The notes beneath the pieces are model-generated. The model was not told where the DNA came from. It made no database searches and saw only the letters and a list, made by a program, of their open reading frames with translations. A stretch of 25,023 bases of DNA from Corallochytrium limacisporum (lineage: Eukaryota > Opisthokonta), in NCBI GenBank assembly GCA_002811645.1, contig PDIP01000136.1, positions 1-25,023 on the forward strand. Direction: 5' to 3'. Shown piece after piece: positions 18,801 to 25,023 of the stretch (the stretch's first letter is position 1; the number at the start of each line of letters is the position of its first letter). The position numbers and the translations under genes are program-made.

Positions 18801-19318
18801 TGTCCTGCGGATGCACTCAACTCCAATGCCTTGATGATTGGATCCTTGGCAGCAATCTGCGTTTTCACTCCTGCAATCTCATCTTCGAGATCCTTCAGCT
18901 TAGCATTAAGGTCGGCCAATTCTCGTCTTTCCTTGGTCAACTGCGTTCTGGCCTTTTCAGCTTTGGATTTAACACGAGGATCGTACGTCGGCCTTGAAGA
19001 GTTGAGTTGCTCAATTTTTGTCTCGATCTCATCCAGTGCATTTTGCAAGTGGTTTCCCTTTTCTGAAAGCTCTTTGGAACGACTCCGAAGCAGTGCAGAA
19101 ACATTTTTATCAACAGATTGCGCGAACTCGTAGTCTGATTGATCAAGGGCTTCACCAGGCTCATGCAGTGCGACCATACCAGTCAACCTCTGCAGGAGGT
19201 CGCTAATTTCATCGCTCTCTTCAATGACCCCGTCTTCATGAAGATCCTTAAAATATTTTACCACATGACGCAGCAAATCCACTGGACTTTGACCACTAGG
19301 TCGGGCAGACTCGGACAT
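15893..19318 (-). CDS. Histone deacetylase fused to a PHD-zinc knuckle-PHD (PZP) reader
   Basis: A 1141-residue protein; the first ATG (19318) has a good context and the frame runs only to a GTG at 19336. In order: a coiled coil (about 70-215); a zinc-dependent HDAC domain (about 231-560) with tandem His366-His367 (PPGHHA), zinc ligands Asp410 and His412 (FDVHHGNG) and Asp505 (GFDGH), and Tyr549 in EGGYG, so it should be active; PHD1 (Cys604-Cys648, ligand pattern C4HC3); a zinc knuckle (Cys658, Cys661, His684, Cys687); PHD2 (Cys736-Cys781); an acidic/basic linker with likely nuclear signals; a C2H2-like finger (Cys921/Cys924 plus two His); a proline-rich linker (about 945-1055); and a second such finger (Cys1106/Cys1109 plus two His). 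The catalytic part is class II-like, with GFDGHIDDPLG instead of the GFDAA form of HDAC6. PZP modules in BRPF and AF10 read histone H3 tails, so this is probably a chromatin deacetylase that carries its own nucleosome reader. Confidence 0.93.
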   Translation of the reverse strand: MSESARPSGQSPVDLLRHVVKYFKDLHEDGVIEESDEISDLLQRLTGMVALHEPGEALDQSDYEFAQSVDKNVSALLRSRSKELSEKGNHLQNALDEIETKIEQLNSSRPTYDPRVKSKAEKARTQLTKERRELADLNAKLKDLEDEIAGVKTQIAAKDPIIKALELSASAGQNGKAGQGERKELQKAEEVKTKLELDSSSWRKSQLSRDTASEQWRRFMESLVRPASHRTFLIHDPICFKHKTVGNAYDTEGRLRVAVQVMKTAHHDHGQAVIYQECAQRDTVDKIETQIGKCHSTDYIAKMKQRCEDAGDDVAHLSDGESGDTYGVKDSYEATRRSCACVVEAIKAVWDGKVKSAFVAARPPGHHAAFAGRSAGAPSQGFCIFNNVAVGCLYATEELGVSKVAVFDFDVHHGNGTEDILQPEGKETEKYLYISVHAHGITKAGAPIFPSTGEARDDKYVLSIPFEQKMVEAPFLAQEDGVLTRIEKKLADFGPDLIILSAGFDGHIDDPLGLGEWTALTYYTLTKRIQDLADRICNGRVVSVLEGGYGPEVKQNRAERNIRESHYGRGYEGSIREHLYAMMGIPSEVAITVEQEDDDGDDKCAICLDAYWSDRNKIIYCDGCNVAVHQCCYGVKLIPKLSWFCYRCIEKNRNLPQCSICDHRTKRVQAFWPAGSNKEKEWVHSICAIHLFGAGIPERKDKPLIYLKSGTMKWPATGHTRRYSKIMSKLPASKYCSGCGGKTGYAHKCMGGCNRYYHPMCTVTNFLEFDLDRKGYVCPECAHAATQEKARKLSTAQGYREESMAIDGSSEQAGKRESSSSGSRGQPPKKLKLSFKPRPSVATATGNGVGGTENTTSVVLSQEEKARKAAYTRKDETEKTVDDYLRKSPVNEHYRKNLNFHFDVAKTRRRHEYVFNVEFYCHDCDLELEGNFDTIVRHIMLKHSSPRTSTYGRPPAPPNPILSSGAPPRRPAPPGPIDKGVKPAPPGPLRPTNSSNAVPGPTASLAPSDTVRAQSHSLVGNSGGPAPASAPASFAPSSAPESKPKPEPVTFVDRLETQRFIDKCKEKFMNWKSVAPGYKFLQDNLDFTFQITPATDGAKFTPKFHCLRCNDTTPLVNDDTPTKHMLDRHPSRPAISPEPNP

Positions 19319-19628
19319 GGTTGCGGTGACTCTCACTTATCCACATCCGCGTCTGGCTCTTACCTGGTCCAGATTGTCGTCTCAGGTATCTTCCGGCTGT
19401 AAATTTCACATACAGTACGCTGCCAGCTCCTGACGGTCACAAACATATAGCTTTTTGACGTTGGTGCCTTAAAACTCAAAACCACAGTAGTGTCTTGATG
19501 CACTGTTGCGCAAGATGAGAAAACTAACCATGGAAAACGGCAAAAAAAATGGAACGCCGTCAAGGAACAAAAATTTGACTGAACGTCTCTCGGGCAGCCC
19601 TTCCCCCCCGTCGTACCGGCTCGCACCG

Positions 19629-19668
19629 ATTGGCCCTCTTCCCCCCTTTCGCGCCTGGGTATACCAAT
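19629..19668. promoter_or_regulatory. Pair of opposed CCAAT boxes upstream of the HDAC gene
   Basis: ATTGG at 19629-19633 and CCAAT at 19664-19668 bracket a C-rich run. They are about 310-350 bp upstream of the HDAC-PZP ATG. CCAAT elements also occur upstream of the HUWE1-like and E2 genes, which suggests, without proving, shared factor use. Confidence 0.35.
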
Positions 19669-19825
19669 GCGAAGAAACACGGTAAAGGACTGTACTTTGA
19701 ACACCATGCACACTGTGTGACCAGAGCGATGTAGCATGGTTTTGGACACAATGAAAACGTGTTTTTTCCTCTCCTGCGACCATCCAGGTTCAAGTGTATC
19801 TGTTTTATGGCAGCTTGGCGAGCTA

Positions 19826-19836
19826 GGAATCGAACC
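19826..19836 (-). other. Orphan Pol III B box / tRNA T-arm-like sequence
   Basis: The - strand carries GGTTCGATTCC, an exact match to the B-box consensus, preceded by GGG and followed by CTAGC. The T-stem pairs only partly, and I find no matching acceptor strand, A box or anticodon arm upstream. This looks like a tRNA remnant, a tRNA-derived repeat or chance. Confidence 0.35.
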
Positions 19837-20084
19837 CCGACGACACTTCCGCACGAGACAGGGCTTTCTGGGTATGATATTTTTTCGAAGGATATCAAGG
19901 GATCAATTCAAGAAAAGCATCGATACATGGATATATAGACATGTGACTAAGGATTACAATAATGTTATGGTTTACGATGGCAACAATTAAGATGCTGCAG
20001 CATGCAGGGGTGGGTCATGTTACATGGTGTGATATGGTATGGTATGGATGGAGAGTGTTCTTGTTTACCACGAGTGACGTCTCA

Positions 20085-20696
20085 TTACTCGGATAAGAGT
20101 GCCTGCACCGCAGCGTCCACATCTCCCCCAGTCTTCTTCAGCATAGCCCGGCATTTATCCTCTGGGAACCCCATGTCTGTGAGAGTTTTAAGCTTTTCCG
20201 CGTCGACCGTGTCGGTAGCATGCTTGGCGGTCCACTCCCGTGCTGTCTTTTCAAATTCTTTGTGGTCTCTCTTAAATTGACCCGCCACCACAGCGTCCTG
20301 CGGTGAATCCGGTTCAGGAGATGACATAAGCGCCTGGATAGAAAGCAAGACAGTACGTAGTGTCATAGCTGCTGCCCATGCGTCTTTCAGAATGTCGAGA
20401 CAGATTGCTCCAGTCTGTGAACTAACGTTGGGATGCCAAATCTTAGTAGCAAATTTGACCTTGGGCGGAACGAAGGGATACTGCTCCGGGATCTCAATAT
20501 CAAGGGCAAATTGTCCCTTTTCATAGGGTGTATCAGGAGGTCCGGGAATTTCTCCATAGAGTTTGGACAAGCTGTCTCCAACAGGCTCCAACCTCATGCC
20601 AAGCTCTTTGATTGTTGGGTCCTTTGCGACTTCCGCGATCTCCCGCCTAACGCGGTCGTAAGCCCTGGAACCAGTCTTTTTCTTTGCACCGAACAT
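20085..20696 (-). CDS. UBE2K: Ubiquitin-conjugating enzyme E2 with C-terminal UBA (UBE2K/E2-25K type)
   Basis: A 203-residue E2, close to the 200 of human UBE2K. The UBC fold spans about 10-160, with the PGPPDTPYE strand-turn (residues 51-59), the HPN motif (88-90) and catalytic Cys99 in TGAICLDILKDAW, which closely matches the family. A UBA domain fills about 163-203 (TDMGFPEDKCRAML and a final AVQALLSE). Among E2s this E2-plus-UBA layout marks the UBE2K/Ubc1/plant UBC27 group, which builds or extends Lys48-linked chains. The start at 20696 gives the usual short N-terminus. An in-frame ATG at 20741 would add 15 unconserved residues, and the frame stays open to 20855. It may work with HECT ligases, but pairing with the HUWE1-like gene here is not implied by position. 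Confidence 0.95.
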   Translation of the reverse strand: MFGAKKKTGSRAYDRVRREIAEVAKDPTIKELGMRLEPVGDSLSKLYGEIPGPPDTPYEKGQFALDIEIPEQYPFVPPKVKFATKIWHPNVSSQTGAICLDILKDAWAAAMTLRTVLLSIQALMSSPEPDSPQDAVVAGQFKRDHKEFEKTAREWTAKHATDTVDAEKLKTLTDMGFPEDKCRAMLKKTGGDVDAAVQALLSE

Positions 20697-20977
20697 GGTG
20701 AACAAGACTATATGATTGCTATCAACGCAGCCAGTATCCATTCGCAACGGAGACGAGCACAACGGGACCCGACAAGTACCTGGCAGTTGCGGACCCAATG
20801 TTCCGGAAACCAGGCGCCCCGACACTGAATAATGTCCCAAGAAGGTGGGATACAAAAAAACAGATCGAATTTTTAAAGTGACCCGTATAAGCTAATATTT
20901 TCAATAATATTTTAGTTTATATATTATATTTTTGTCGAAATTGTATTATGGAGAATGTACTAGACTATCTTACTACA
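20697..20977. other. E2 promoter region and AT-rich block
   Basis: The E2 upstream region. A CCAAT at 20795-20799 lies about 100 bp from the ATG. Beyond it is a strongly AT-rich block (about 20885-20945) with a short interrupted palindrome of AATATT type. The block borders the tRNA on its other side, so it may serve as spacer or promoter for both. No gene seen. Confidence 0.35.
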
Positions 20978-21050
20978 GGGACTGTGGTGTAGTGGTTATC
21001 ACATCTGCTTTACACGCAGATGGTCGCCGGTTCGATCCCGGCCAGTCCCT
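20978..21050 (+). tRNA. tRNA-Val (anticodon UAC)
   Basis: A 73-nt cloverleaf can be drawn by eye. The acceptor is GGGACTG with CAGTCCC (7 bp); the D-arm is GTG/CAC around TAGTGGTTAT; the anticodon stem TCTGC/GCAGA encloses TTTACAC, giving anticodon TAC; the T-arm is GCCGG/CCGGC around TTCGATC. The body closely resembles eukaryotic tRNA-Val(UAC). Internal A box (TGGTGTAGTGG) and B box (GGTTCGATCCC) are present. There is no intron and no encoded CCA, as in eukaryotes. The discriminator base is T where tRNA-Val normally has A. T-runs follow closely. Confidence 0.93.
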
Positions 21051-21054
21051 TTGG

Positions 21055-21059
21055 TTTTT
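21055..21059 (+). terminator. Pol III terminator of tRNA-Val
   Basis: Five T begin 5 nt after the discriminator base. Longer T-runs of 9 (21076-21084) and 11 (21089-21099) follow and could act as backup terminators. A run of four or more T on the non-template strand is the standard Pol III stop. Confidence 0.75.
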
Positions 21060-21218
21060 GATCGGGTCTGTCCAATTTTTTTTTCGTCTTTTTTTTTTTG
21101 TCTTTCCTCTTATATCGCATGTTACTTTGCGAGATCGAAGCGGGAAGAGCGAACGCATCCAGATGCCAAGGGTCCATACCTATTAATACGCTATGCAATG
21201 TTCAATCATTCTGTTTAA

Positions 21219-22658
21219 TCACCACTTGACATTCAAGCCTGAAATTGTCTTCTCAATAATCTTGTAGGATGTGTACAAGCGATGGTTCTTTGCTCGTTCG
21301 TCCTCAGCCATCCAGGTGTCGTAGAGCTCGGAGATGTCTGCCCGGGAACGAGGCTCCACACAGTTCTTGGACTCATAGTACTTTGCTTCGACTTTCTCGA
21401 GATGGGCGCGGCTGTCGACACCTTCGTCTGGACGACACTGACCACCGCCATTGTTACATCCACCCGGACATGCCATGATCTCCACAAAGTCGTAATTGCA
21501 CCGCTTTCGCTTGAGCTTCTGCACCACAGTCTGGATATTCCGGAATCCATACGCTTTGATGAAGCGGAGCTTGACCTCATCTCCAACCTTGATGAGAGCC
21601 TCCTGCATGTCCTTGTTCTTTAGTGTCTCAAAGACAACAGGAACGTCCGTAGGGATCTCCTGGCCGTAGAGTTCCTTGGCAGCATACTTGTAGACAAAGT
21701 CAGCATAGCCGCCGGATCCACCACCCGTATGGGACTCCATGCTTCCTGTGTTGAGATCAATGGTGTTGTAGAACTTGGACACTGCCGCAGGCTCGAATGT
21801 CTTTACGTCTAGGGATTCCTCCTCGAAAATCTTTTCCACTTCAATAGGAGTAATGACACAATCCACGTCCCGCGTGCGATAAATGTCGTCATAGAACTCC
21901 TCCCGACTGGCTTCCAATTTCTTATCAAAGCACGGCATAATTGTCACATGGTACACCTCTGCTGGCTTGCAATCTACTTCCTTGGCCAAGTGCTCCTTAA
22001 CCAGAGATCCCATCATCTGCTGCGGTGACTTCACCCTTGAGATGTGAGGGATCAAGAGCTTGCCGTGACTCTTTTCCGCATAGCAAATGAAACCAGGACA
22101 GCTTGACGTCAGCACTGGTAGCTTTTCCCCATTCTTTACCTTGCTCACAAATTCTTTAGCCGACTCAAGCAGCGACATATTTCGCCCATAGGTCGAGTCT
22201 AGGAAGTAGTCTACACCTTTGCTTTGTAAAAGGGAGGAGAACTTCAAATGAAACTCCAGATCACTCATGTCAAACTTTGTCGCCAGAGAACTCCTCGCTT
22301 GCGGAGCAATGGTAACCACAACTACTTTTGGACCATCCAGTGTACCTTTAGTACGCAAAACCCGCAGAAACTCTTGATGGCTCTGACTCTGGATCAACAC
22401 AGTTTCCGCTGAAGTAACACAGCCTGAACACGCCAGACAATCATTCAGTGTAATTGTTGCCTTCTGCAGCTCTGTCTCCCTTCCGTCCTCACCAATCTGT
22501 ACGTATCCACCAGTCTTGTTTTTCTTTACATCGGAGATAGGGCCGGTCTGATCAGACGGCAATCTATTTTCTTGGTTCACTGGTAGAATACATTCCTGTG
22601 ATGGCAGGATGAAGTCATCCAGATCTGTCAGCTTCAGAGCTGAACTAAATTGTGACAT
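21219..22658 (-). CDS. CIAO3: Cytosolic Fe-S cluster assembly protein CIAO3/Nar1 (iron-only hydrogenase-like)
   Basis: A 479-residue protein (human 476) starting at an ATG. The N-terminal Fe-S site is Cys23 with Cys74, Cys77 and Cys80 (CLACSGC). The C-terminal H-cluster-like site is Cys187 (TSSCPGF), Cys243 (IMPCFDK), Cys397 and Cys401 (ACPGGC). All eight expected Cys are present, so two [4Fe-4S] clusters are likely. The chain ends in Trp, as in the family, where the C-terminal tail helps docking to the CIA targeting complex. Nar1/CIAO3 is not a hydrogenase; it bridges the early scaffold and the CIA1-MMS19 targeting complex that delivers clusters to cytosolic and nuclear enzymes. The related NARF is nuclear and not part of this pathway; the C-terminal Trp and cysteine set favour CIAO3. 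The stop overlaps an ATTAAA (21214-21219) that may belong to the 3' end. Confidence 0.94.
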   Translation of the reverse strand: MSQFSSALKLTDLDDFILPSQECILPVNQENRLPSDQTGPISDVKKNKTGGYVQIGEDGRETELQKATITLNDCLACSGCVTSAETVLIQSQSHQEFLRVLRTKGTLDGPKVVVVTIAPQARSSLATKFDMSDLEFHLKFSSLLQSKGVDYFLDSTYGRNMSLLESAKEFVSKVKNGEKLPVLTSSCPGFICYAEKSHGKLLIPHISRVKSPQQMMGSLVKEHLAKEVDCKPAEVYHVTIMPCFDKKLEASREEFYDDIYRTRDVDCVITPIEVEKIFEEESLDVKTFEPAAVSKFYNTIDLNTGSMESHTGGGSGGYADFVYKYAAKELYGQEIPTDVPVVFETLKNKDMQEALIKVGDEVKLRFIKAYGFRNIQTVVQKLKRKRCNYDFVEIMACPGGCNNGGGQCRPDEGVDSRAHLEKVEAKYYESKNCVEPRSRADISELYDTWMAEDERAKNHRLYTSYKIIEKTISGLNVKW

Positions 22659-23191
22659 ATTTTCTTATTTCACTCCTATTTCTTTAGCGCAACTTATCAC
22701 AACGCAAGTCCCGGAATCTCTTCAACTTCAGTAAAATTCACACCAAGGAAGATTATCCCGCCAACACATTTCTCTTTGTACCTGCCTCCTGCCCAAGCCG
22801 AATTGAACGAAACGCGTGTTCTGGAACGCAGCCACAAGAACTCGTGACCCTGCCGGGGCCGTAGCGGCCCCGGAATGGGGAAGTGGGGGTAGAGCGCCCG
22901 GGATGGGCGGGGGTCTCAGCCCATCTTTTGAATTCTACTCCCTCTCCCCCTCCTCCTTGCCGACGTCACCGCTGAGAGGCCCAGCGCTTGCTTTTGAACG
23001 GGTGGGTCAGCAAAGTCGGCACTGGCCGAGTGAGGGCAAAGGTTAGCCCACCGCAACGTACTAGCTGCTGGACTGGGCTCTTTGATACTGGGCTTAGGTG
23101 GGAGATGTGTGTGTATGTATGTATTCTAATCATGGCAATGACGAAATGGATGTTAAGTTGGACGTTATTGTGTCAATCGCTTCTCCTGAGC
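22659..23191. other. Intergenic region: CIAO3 promoter and GST-like 3' flank
   Basis: No gene supported. About 200 bp upstream of the CIAO3 ATG is a strong GC-rich inverted repeat (22853-22873) in a G-rich patch, followed by a pyrimidine-rich run (about 22940-22962). A TG/TA-rich simple stretch lies at about 23106-23125. Short + strand frames here mirror GC-rich composition and have no domain. Confidence 0.45.
22853..22873. repeat. GC-rich hairpin, 9-bp stem with TAG loop
   Basis: CCGGGGCCG (22853-22861) and CGGCCCCGG (22865-22873) are exact reverse complements around TAG. It is the strongest inverted repeat I found in the window. It lies 195 bp upstream of the CIAO3 ATG, outside coding sequence. 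Confidence 0.75.
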
Positions 23192-24640
23192 TTAGCGGTC
23201 CGCACTCTTCAGAGGCTGTGCCATCCTCGGGGCGAAGGAGACTGCACGTCTATGGCGGGGAGTGCCCTTGAGCAGGTAGTGCATCTTATCACCATCTGTT
23301 ATAGTCAGGGGTTGGCAGAGTGGCAGAGTGTCCTTATCAGGCACAGTGGAACTACAGTTGCGAGTTCCGATGAAGTCGTTCCAGGATCCGTTCTTTTCAA
23401 AGAGGGCGCGTATGACCTCTACGGCAGGCGGACTGAGGTCGCGGAAGTATTTGTGTAGGCGTTCGGCGGACCAGACGTGCTGTTCCTGAGCACGTACATT
23501 ATCGAAAGTGGTTCCTTTGACTGTGACATTGAAGAGCTTCTCACCACGTTCAATACACTCGGCGTTGGCCAGCATCCAGGGTACCCATAAATGACAAGCC
23601 AGGTCGAACATTTCCACAATACCGGTGGGCAAGTGCATTGGTCCGGTCTCCCACAGACCTTCTCCGTCAGCTGACATGCTTTCAGCACCCTTCCGAGCCT
23701 TCACTTTACTACTCTTCTCATTCCAGAGACGAGCCTGCCATTCCCAAACATCAGGAGCTTCGTCGAGCATGACAGTTTGAGGGTACGGGTCCAAGGCAAA
23801 GTGACGGAACATGCTCGCCATGAAACCAAAATCGGCGAAAGAGGGGGCCTCGCCAAACAGATAAGGGCGCCGCTGGAAGCACTTGCTCATCAAGCGCATC
23901 ACCTCACGGTATATATCTTCCATGAACTTGCGCTGCTCTTCTGTGCAGATTCCGTTGGCGGTGACATATTCGCTGTACTGACGGTCCGCAGCGTTTTTGA
24001 GAATGTAGGACTTGTTCAAACTGTCCATGAAGCTATTCTTCCCAGTATTCGCCAACCTGTCAAAGAAAATACTGGCATACAAGTTGCGAGTCTTCCAGTC
24101 CTGCCAGCGGTAGTACATGGCTGGCATCCACATCCACTCGTCTGCGAAGTCCTCCAGGAAGCGCATGACAAACAAATTGACTTCGTACGTGAGCTTTTTG
24201 CCGGTGTAGCTAGCCAAGCTCGGAATGACGCGCAACGTTTTCTCAGACTCTCTGTCTTCCAGCCATTCGATAATTCTGGTAGAGTCGCGGAGCCAAGCCT
24301 CAGACTGAGGGCTATCGCCCTTGACGTGGACGATAGGTACCTCCATTAGACCCACATTTGGCAGTATAGTATCCGCCATTTCGTAGAGGGTTAGAGGAGA
24401 TACGACAAAACTGAGCTCTTTGTACCGCATGTACGCCTGGACCTTTCCAGAGTAGTAGGATATGTCCATGCAATAAAGAACATACCTTTCAGGACCTGCT
24501 TCGATGGCAGAGTGGTTGTCGATCTTCAACCAAGGGTTCAGCAGCCGCCACAAGAACCCTCGGAACATATCAGTATACGGTGCAAAGATGCTGCCGAATG
24601 ATCCGGCACGAACATCACTGGTGTTAGTCGCACTCTTCAT
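23192..24640 (-). CDS. Large glutathione S-transferase-fold protein
   Basis: A 482-residue protein from the first in-frame ATG (context ttcaccATG). The frame stays open for at least 31 more codons upstream, with no ATG. Residues about 52-130 are a thioredoxin-like GST N-domain: RYVLYC strand, SYYSGK at the start of the first helix (61-66, where the catalytic Ser/Tyr/Cys lies), the cis-proline at about 102 (EVPIV) and DSTRIIEWLE in place of the usual E-S. Residues about 165-300 form a helical GST C-domain ending in the conserved PSFADFGF motif (Asp270). About 180 further residues follow, giving roughly twice the length of ordinary GSTs; a short Lys/Ser/Glu loop (about 320-335) separates them, and they are rich in Trp and His. 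There is no signal peptide, though residues 22-38 are hydrophobic and aromatic. Substrate and role are unknown; glutathione use is inferred from the fold. Confidence 0.75.
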   Translation of the reverse strand: MKSATNTSDVRAGSFGSIFAPYTDMFRGFLWRLLNPWLKIDNHSAIEAGPERYVLYCMDISYYSGKVQAYMRYKELSFVVSPLTLYEMADTILPNVGLMEVPIVHVKGDSPQSEAWLRDSTRIIEWLEDRESEKTLRVIPSLASYTGKKLTYEVNLFVMRFLEDFADEWMWMPAMYYRWQDWKTRNLYASIFFDRLANTGKNSFMDSLNKSYILKNAADRQYSEYVTANGICTEEQRKFMEDIYREVMRLMSKCFQRRPYLFGEAPSFADFGFMASMFRHFALDPYPQTVMLDEAPDVWEWQARLWNEKSSKVKARKGAESMSADGEGLWETGPMHLPTGIVEMFDLACHLWVPWMLANAECIERGEKLFNVTVKGTTFDNVRAQEQHVWSAERLHKYFRDLSPPAVEVIRALFEKNGSWNDFIGTRNCSSTVPDKDTLPLCQPLTITDGDKMHYLLKGTPRHRRAVSFAPRMAQPLKSADR

Positions 24641-25023
24641 GGTGAAGTCAAAGAAGCTTCTTTTGCTCTTTGGGGTCCCGCACTTGATCTCTTCAACTGC
24701 CGGATCTAATATACCTTCGTATTCGCTCGACAACCTGCAACGACTCGCTAAGATGAGATAACATCTCGCTATCTGTCAATATAATCTACACGTCACAGTT
24801 GACCAGAAATCACGAAACTTAGGTATCATTCAACGCGTACGGATGCCACCGACCCCTCCTTGCCGGTGGCTAGTACCACCCTCTGTCTGGTATGTCAGGG
24901 TCAAAACTCCGAAAAACTTGACTCCCGAGGATCTTTTTCAAACTTGATTGTATAATAATTTATATTGATTGTATTCTATTTCATTATATTTTGCTCTTTT
25001 TAACAATCATTTACAAATATTTC
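24641..25023. other. Upstream region of the GST-like gene and AT-rich window end
   Basis: Bases 24641-24733 continue the GST-like frame without an ATG, so an upstream exon or a non-ATG start cannot be excluded; a TTGCAG at the boundary (about 24734-24739 on the - strand) could serve as a splice acceptor. Further out lie an inverted repeat (24845-24851 with 24864-24870), a smaller one (24874-24878 with TGGTA just after) and a very AT-rich tail (about 24945-25023). No gene seen. Confidence 0.4.

Larger units (their letters stand above)
19319..20084. other. Intergenic region: HDAC promoter and E2 3' flank
   Basis: No protein gene supported. The HDAC side has a pyrimidine/GC-rich patch (about 19590-19655) flanked by two CCAAT boxes in opposite orientations (ATTGG at 19629-19633, CCAAT at 19664-19668), 310-350 bp from the ATG. 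An orphan tRNA-like T-arm with a perfect B box lies at 19826-19836 (- strand). A short ATGGT-type tandem stretch lies at 20033-20047. Small frames here lack domains. Confidence 0.5.

Noticed and set aside
2740-20696. HUWE1-like E3 and UBE2K-like E2 as a functional gene cluster
   Set aside because: They are about 7 kb apart with two unrelated genes between them. Proximity in a compact genome is not evidence for a shared system.
20932-21198. Short frames on both strands over the tRNA
   Set aside because: They read through the tRNA and its T-runs and have no protein similarity that I can recognise.
1-25023. CRISPR arrays, insertion sequences, viral genes or biosynthetic clusters
   Set aside because: No spaced direct repeats, transposase, integrase, capsid or clustered pathway genes were found. 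The genes are ordinary nuclear single genes.

Overview
This window is nuclear DNA from a eukaryote with compact, apparently intron-poor genes. Evidence: a tRNA-Val(UAC) gene with internal Pol III boxes and no encoded CCA; nuclear protein families (a HUWE1/Tom1 HECT ligase, an SRP40/Nopp140 nucleolar protein, a histone deacetylase with PHD fingers, a UBE2K-type E2, the cytosolic Fe-S assembly protein CIAO3/Nar1); and no prokaryotic operon signals. All seven coding regions read as single open frames, including one of about 10.3 kb. The HECT tail and SRP40 domain look opisthokont-like, which would suit a unicellular relative of animals or fungi. That is an impression only: other intron-poor protists such as red algae are not excluded.

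Layout: a pentatricopeptide-like, probably mitochondrial protein lies at the left on the + strand (368-2533). It converges on the HUWE1/Tom1-like ligase (2740-13017, - strand). Five more - strand protein genes follow head to tail: an SRP40/NOLC1-like protein (13995-15077), a histone deacetylase-PZP fusion (15893-19318), a UBE2K-like E2 (20085-20696), CIAO3/Nar1 (21219-22658) and an unusual GST-fold protein (23192-24640). The tRNA-Val (20978-21050, +) sits between the E2 and CIAO3. Intergenic gaps of 0.4-1.0 kb hold GC-rich or G-run stretches, short GC-rich inverted repeats and CCAAT boxes, as expected for separate promoters.

Several reported frames begin on a non-ATG codon; I moved those starts to the first in-frame ATG. 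The genes do not form one pathway. Two (HUWE1-like E3 and UBE2K-like E2) belong to the ubiquitin system, and the others are housekeeping genes of unrelated function.

The most interesting item is the deacetylase: an N-terminal coiled coil, a complete zinc-dependent HDAC catalytic domain, a full PHD-zinc knuckle-PHD (PZP) histone-reader module, a proline-rich linker, and two copies of an unrecognised C2H2-like module. PZP modules are best known from acetyltransferase scaffolds and AF10-type proteins, so joining one to a deacetylase in one chain is unusual.
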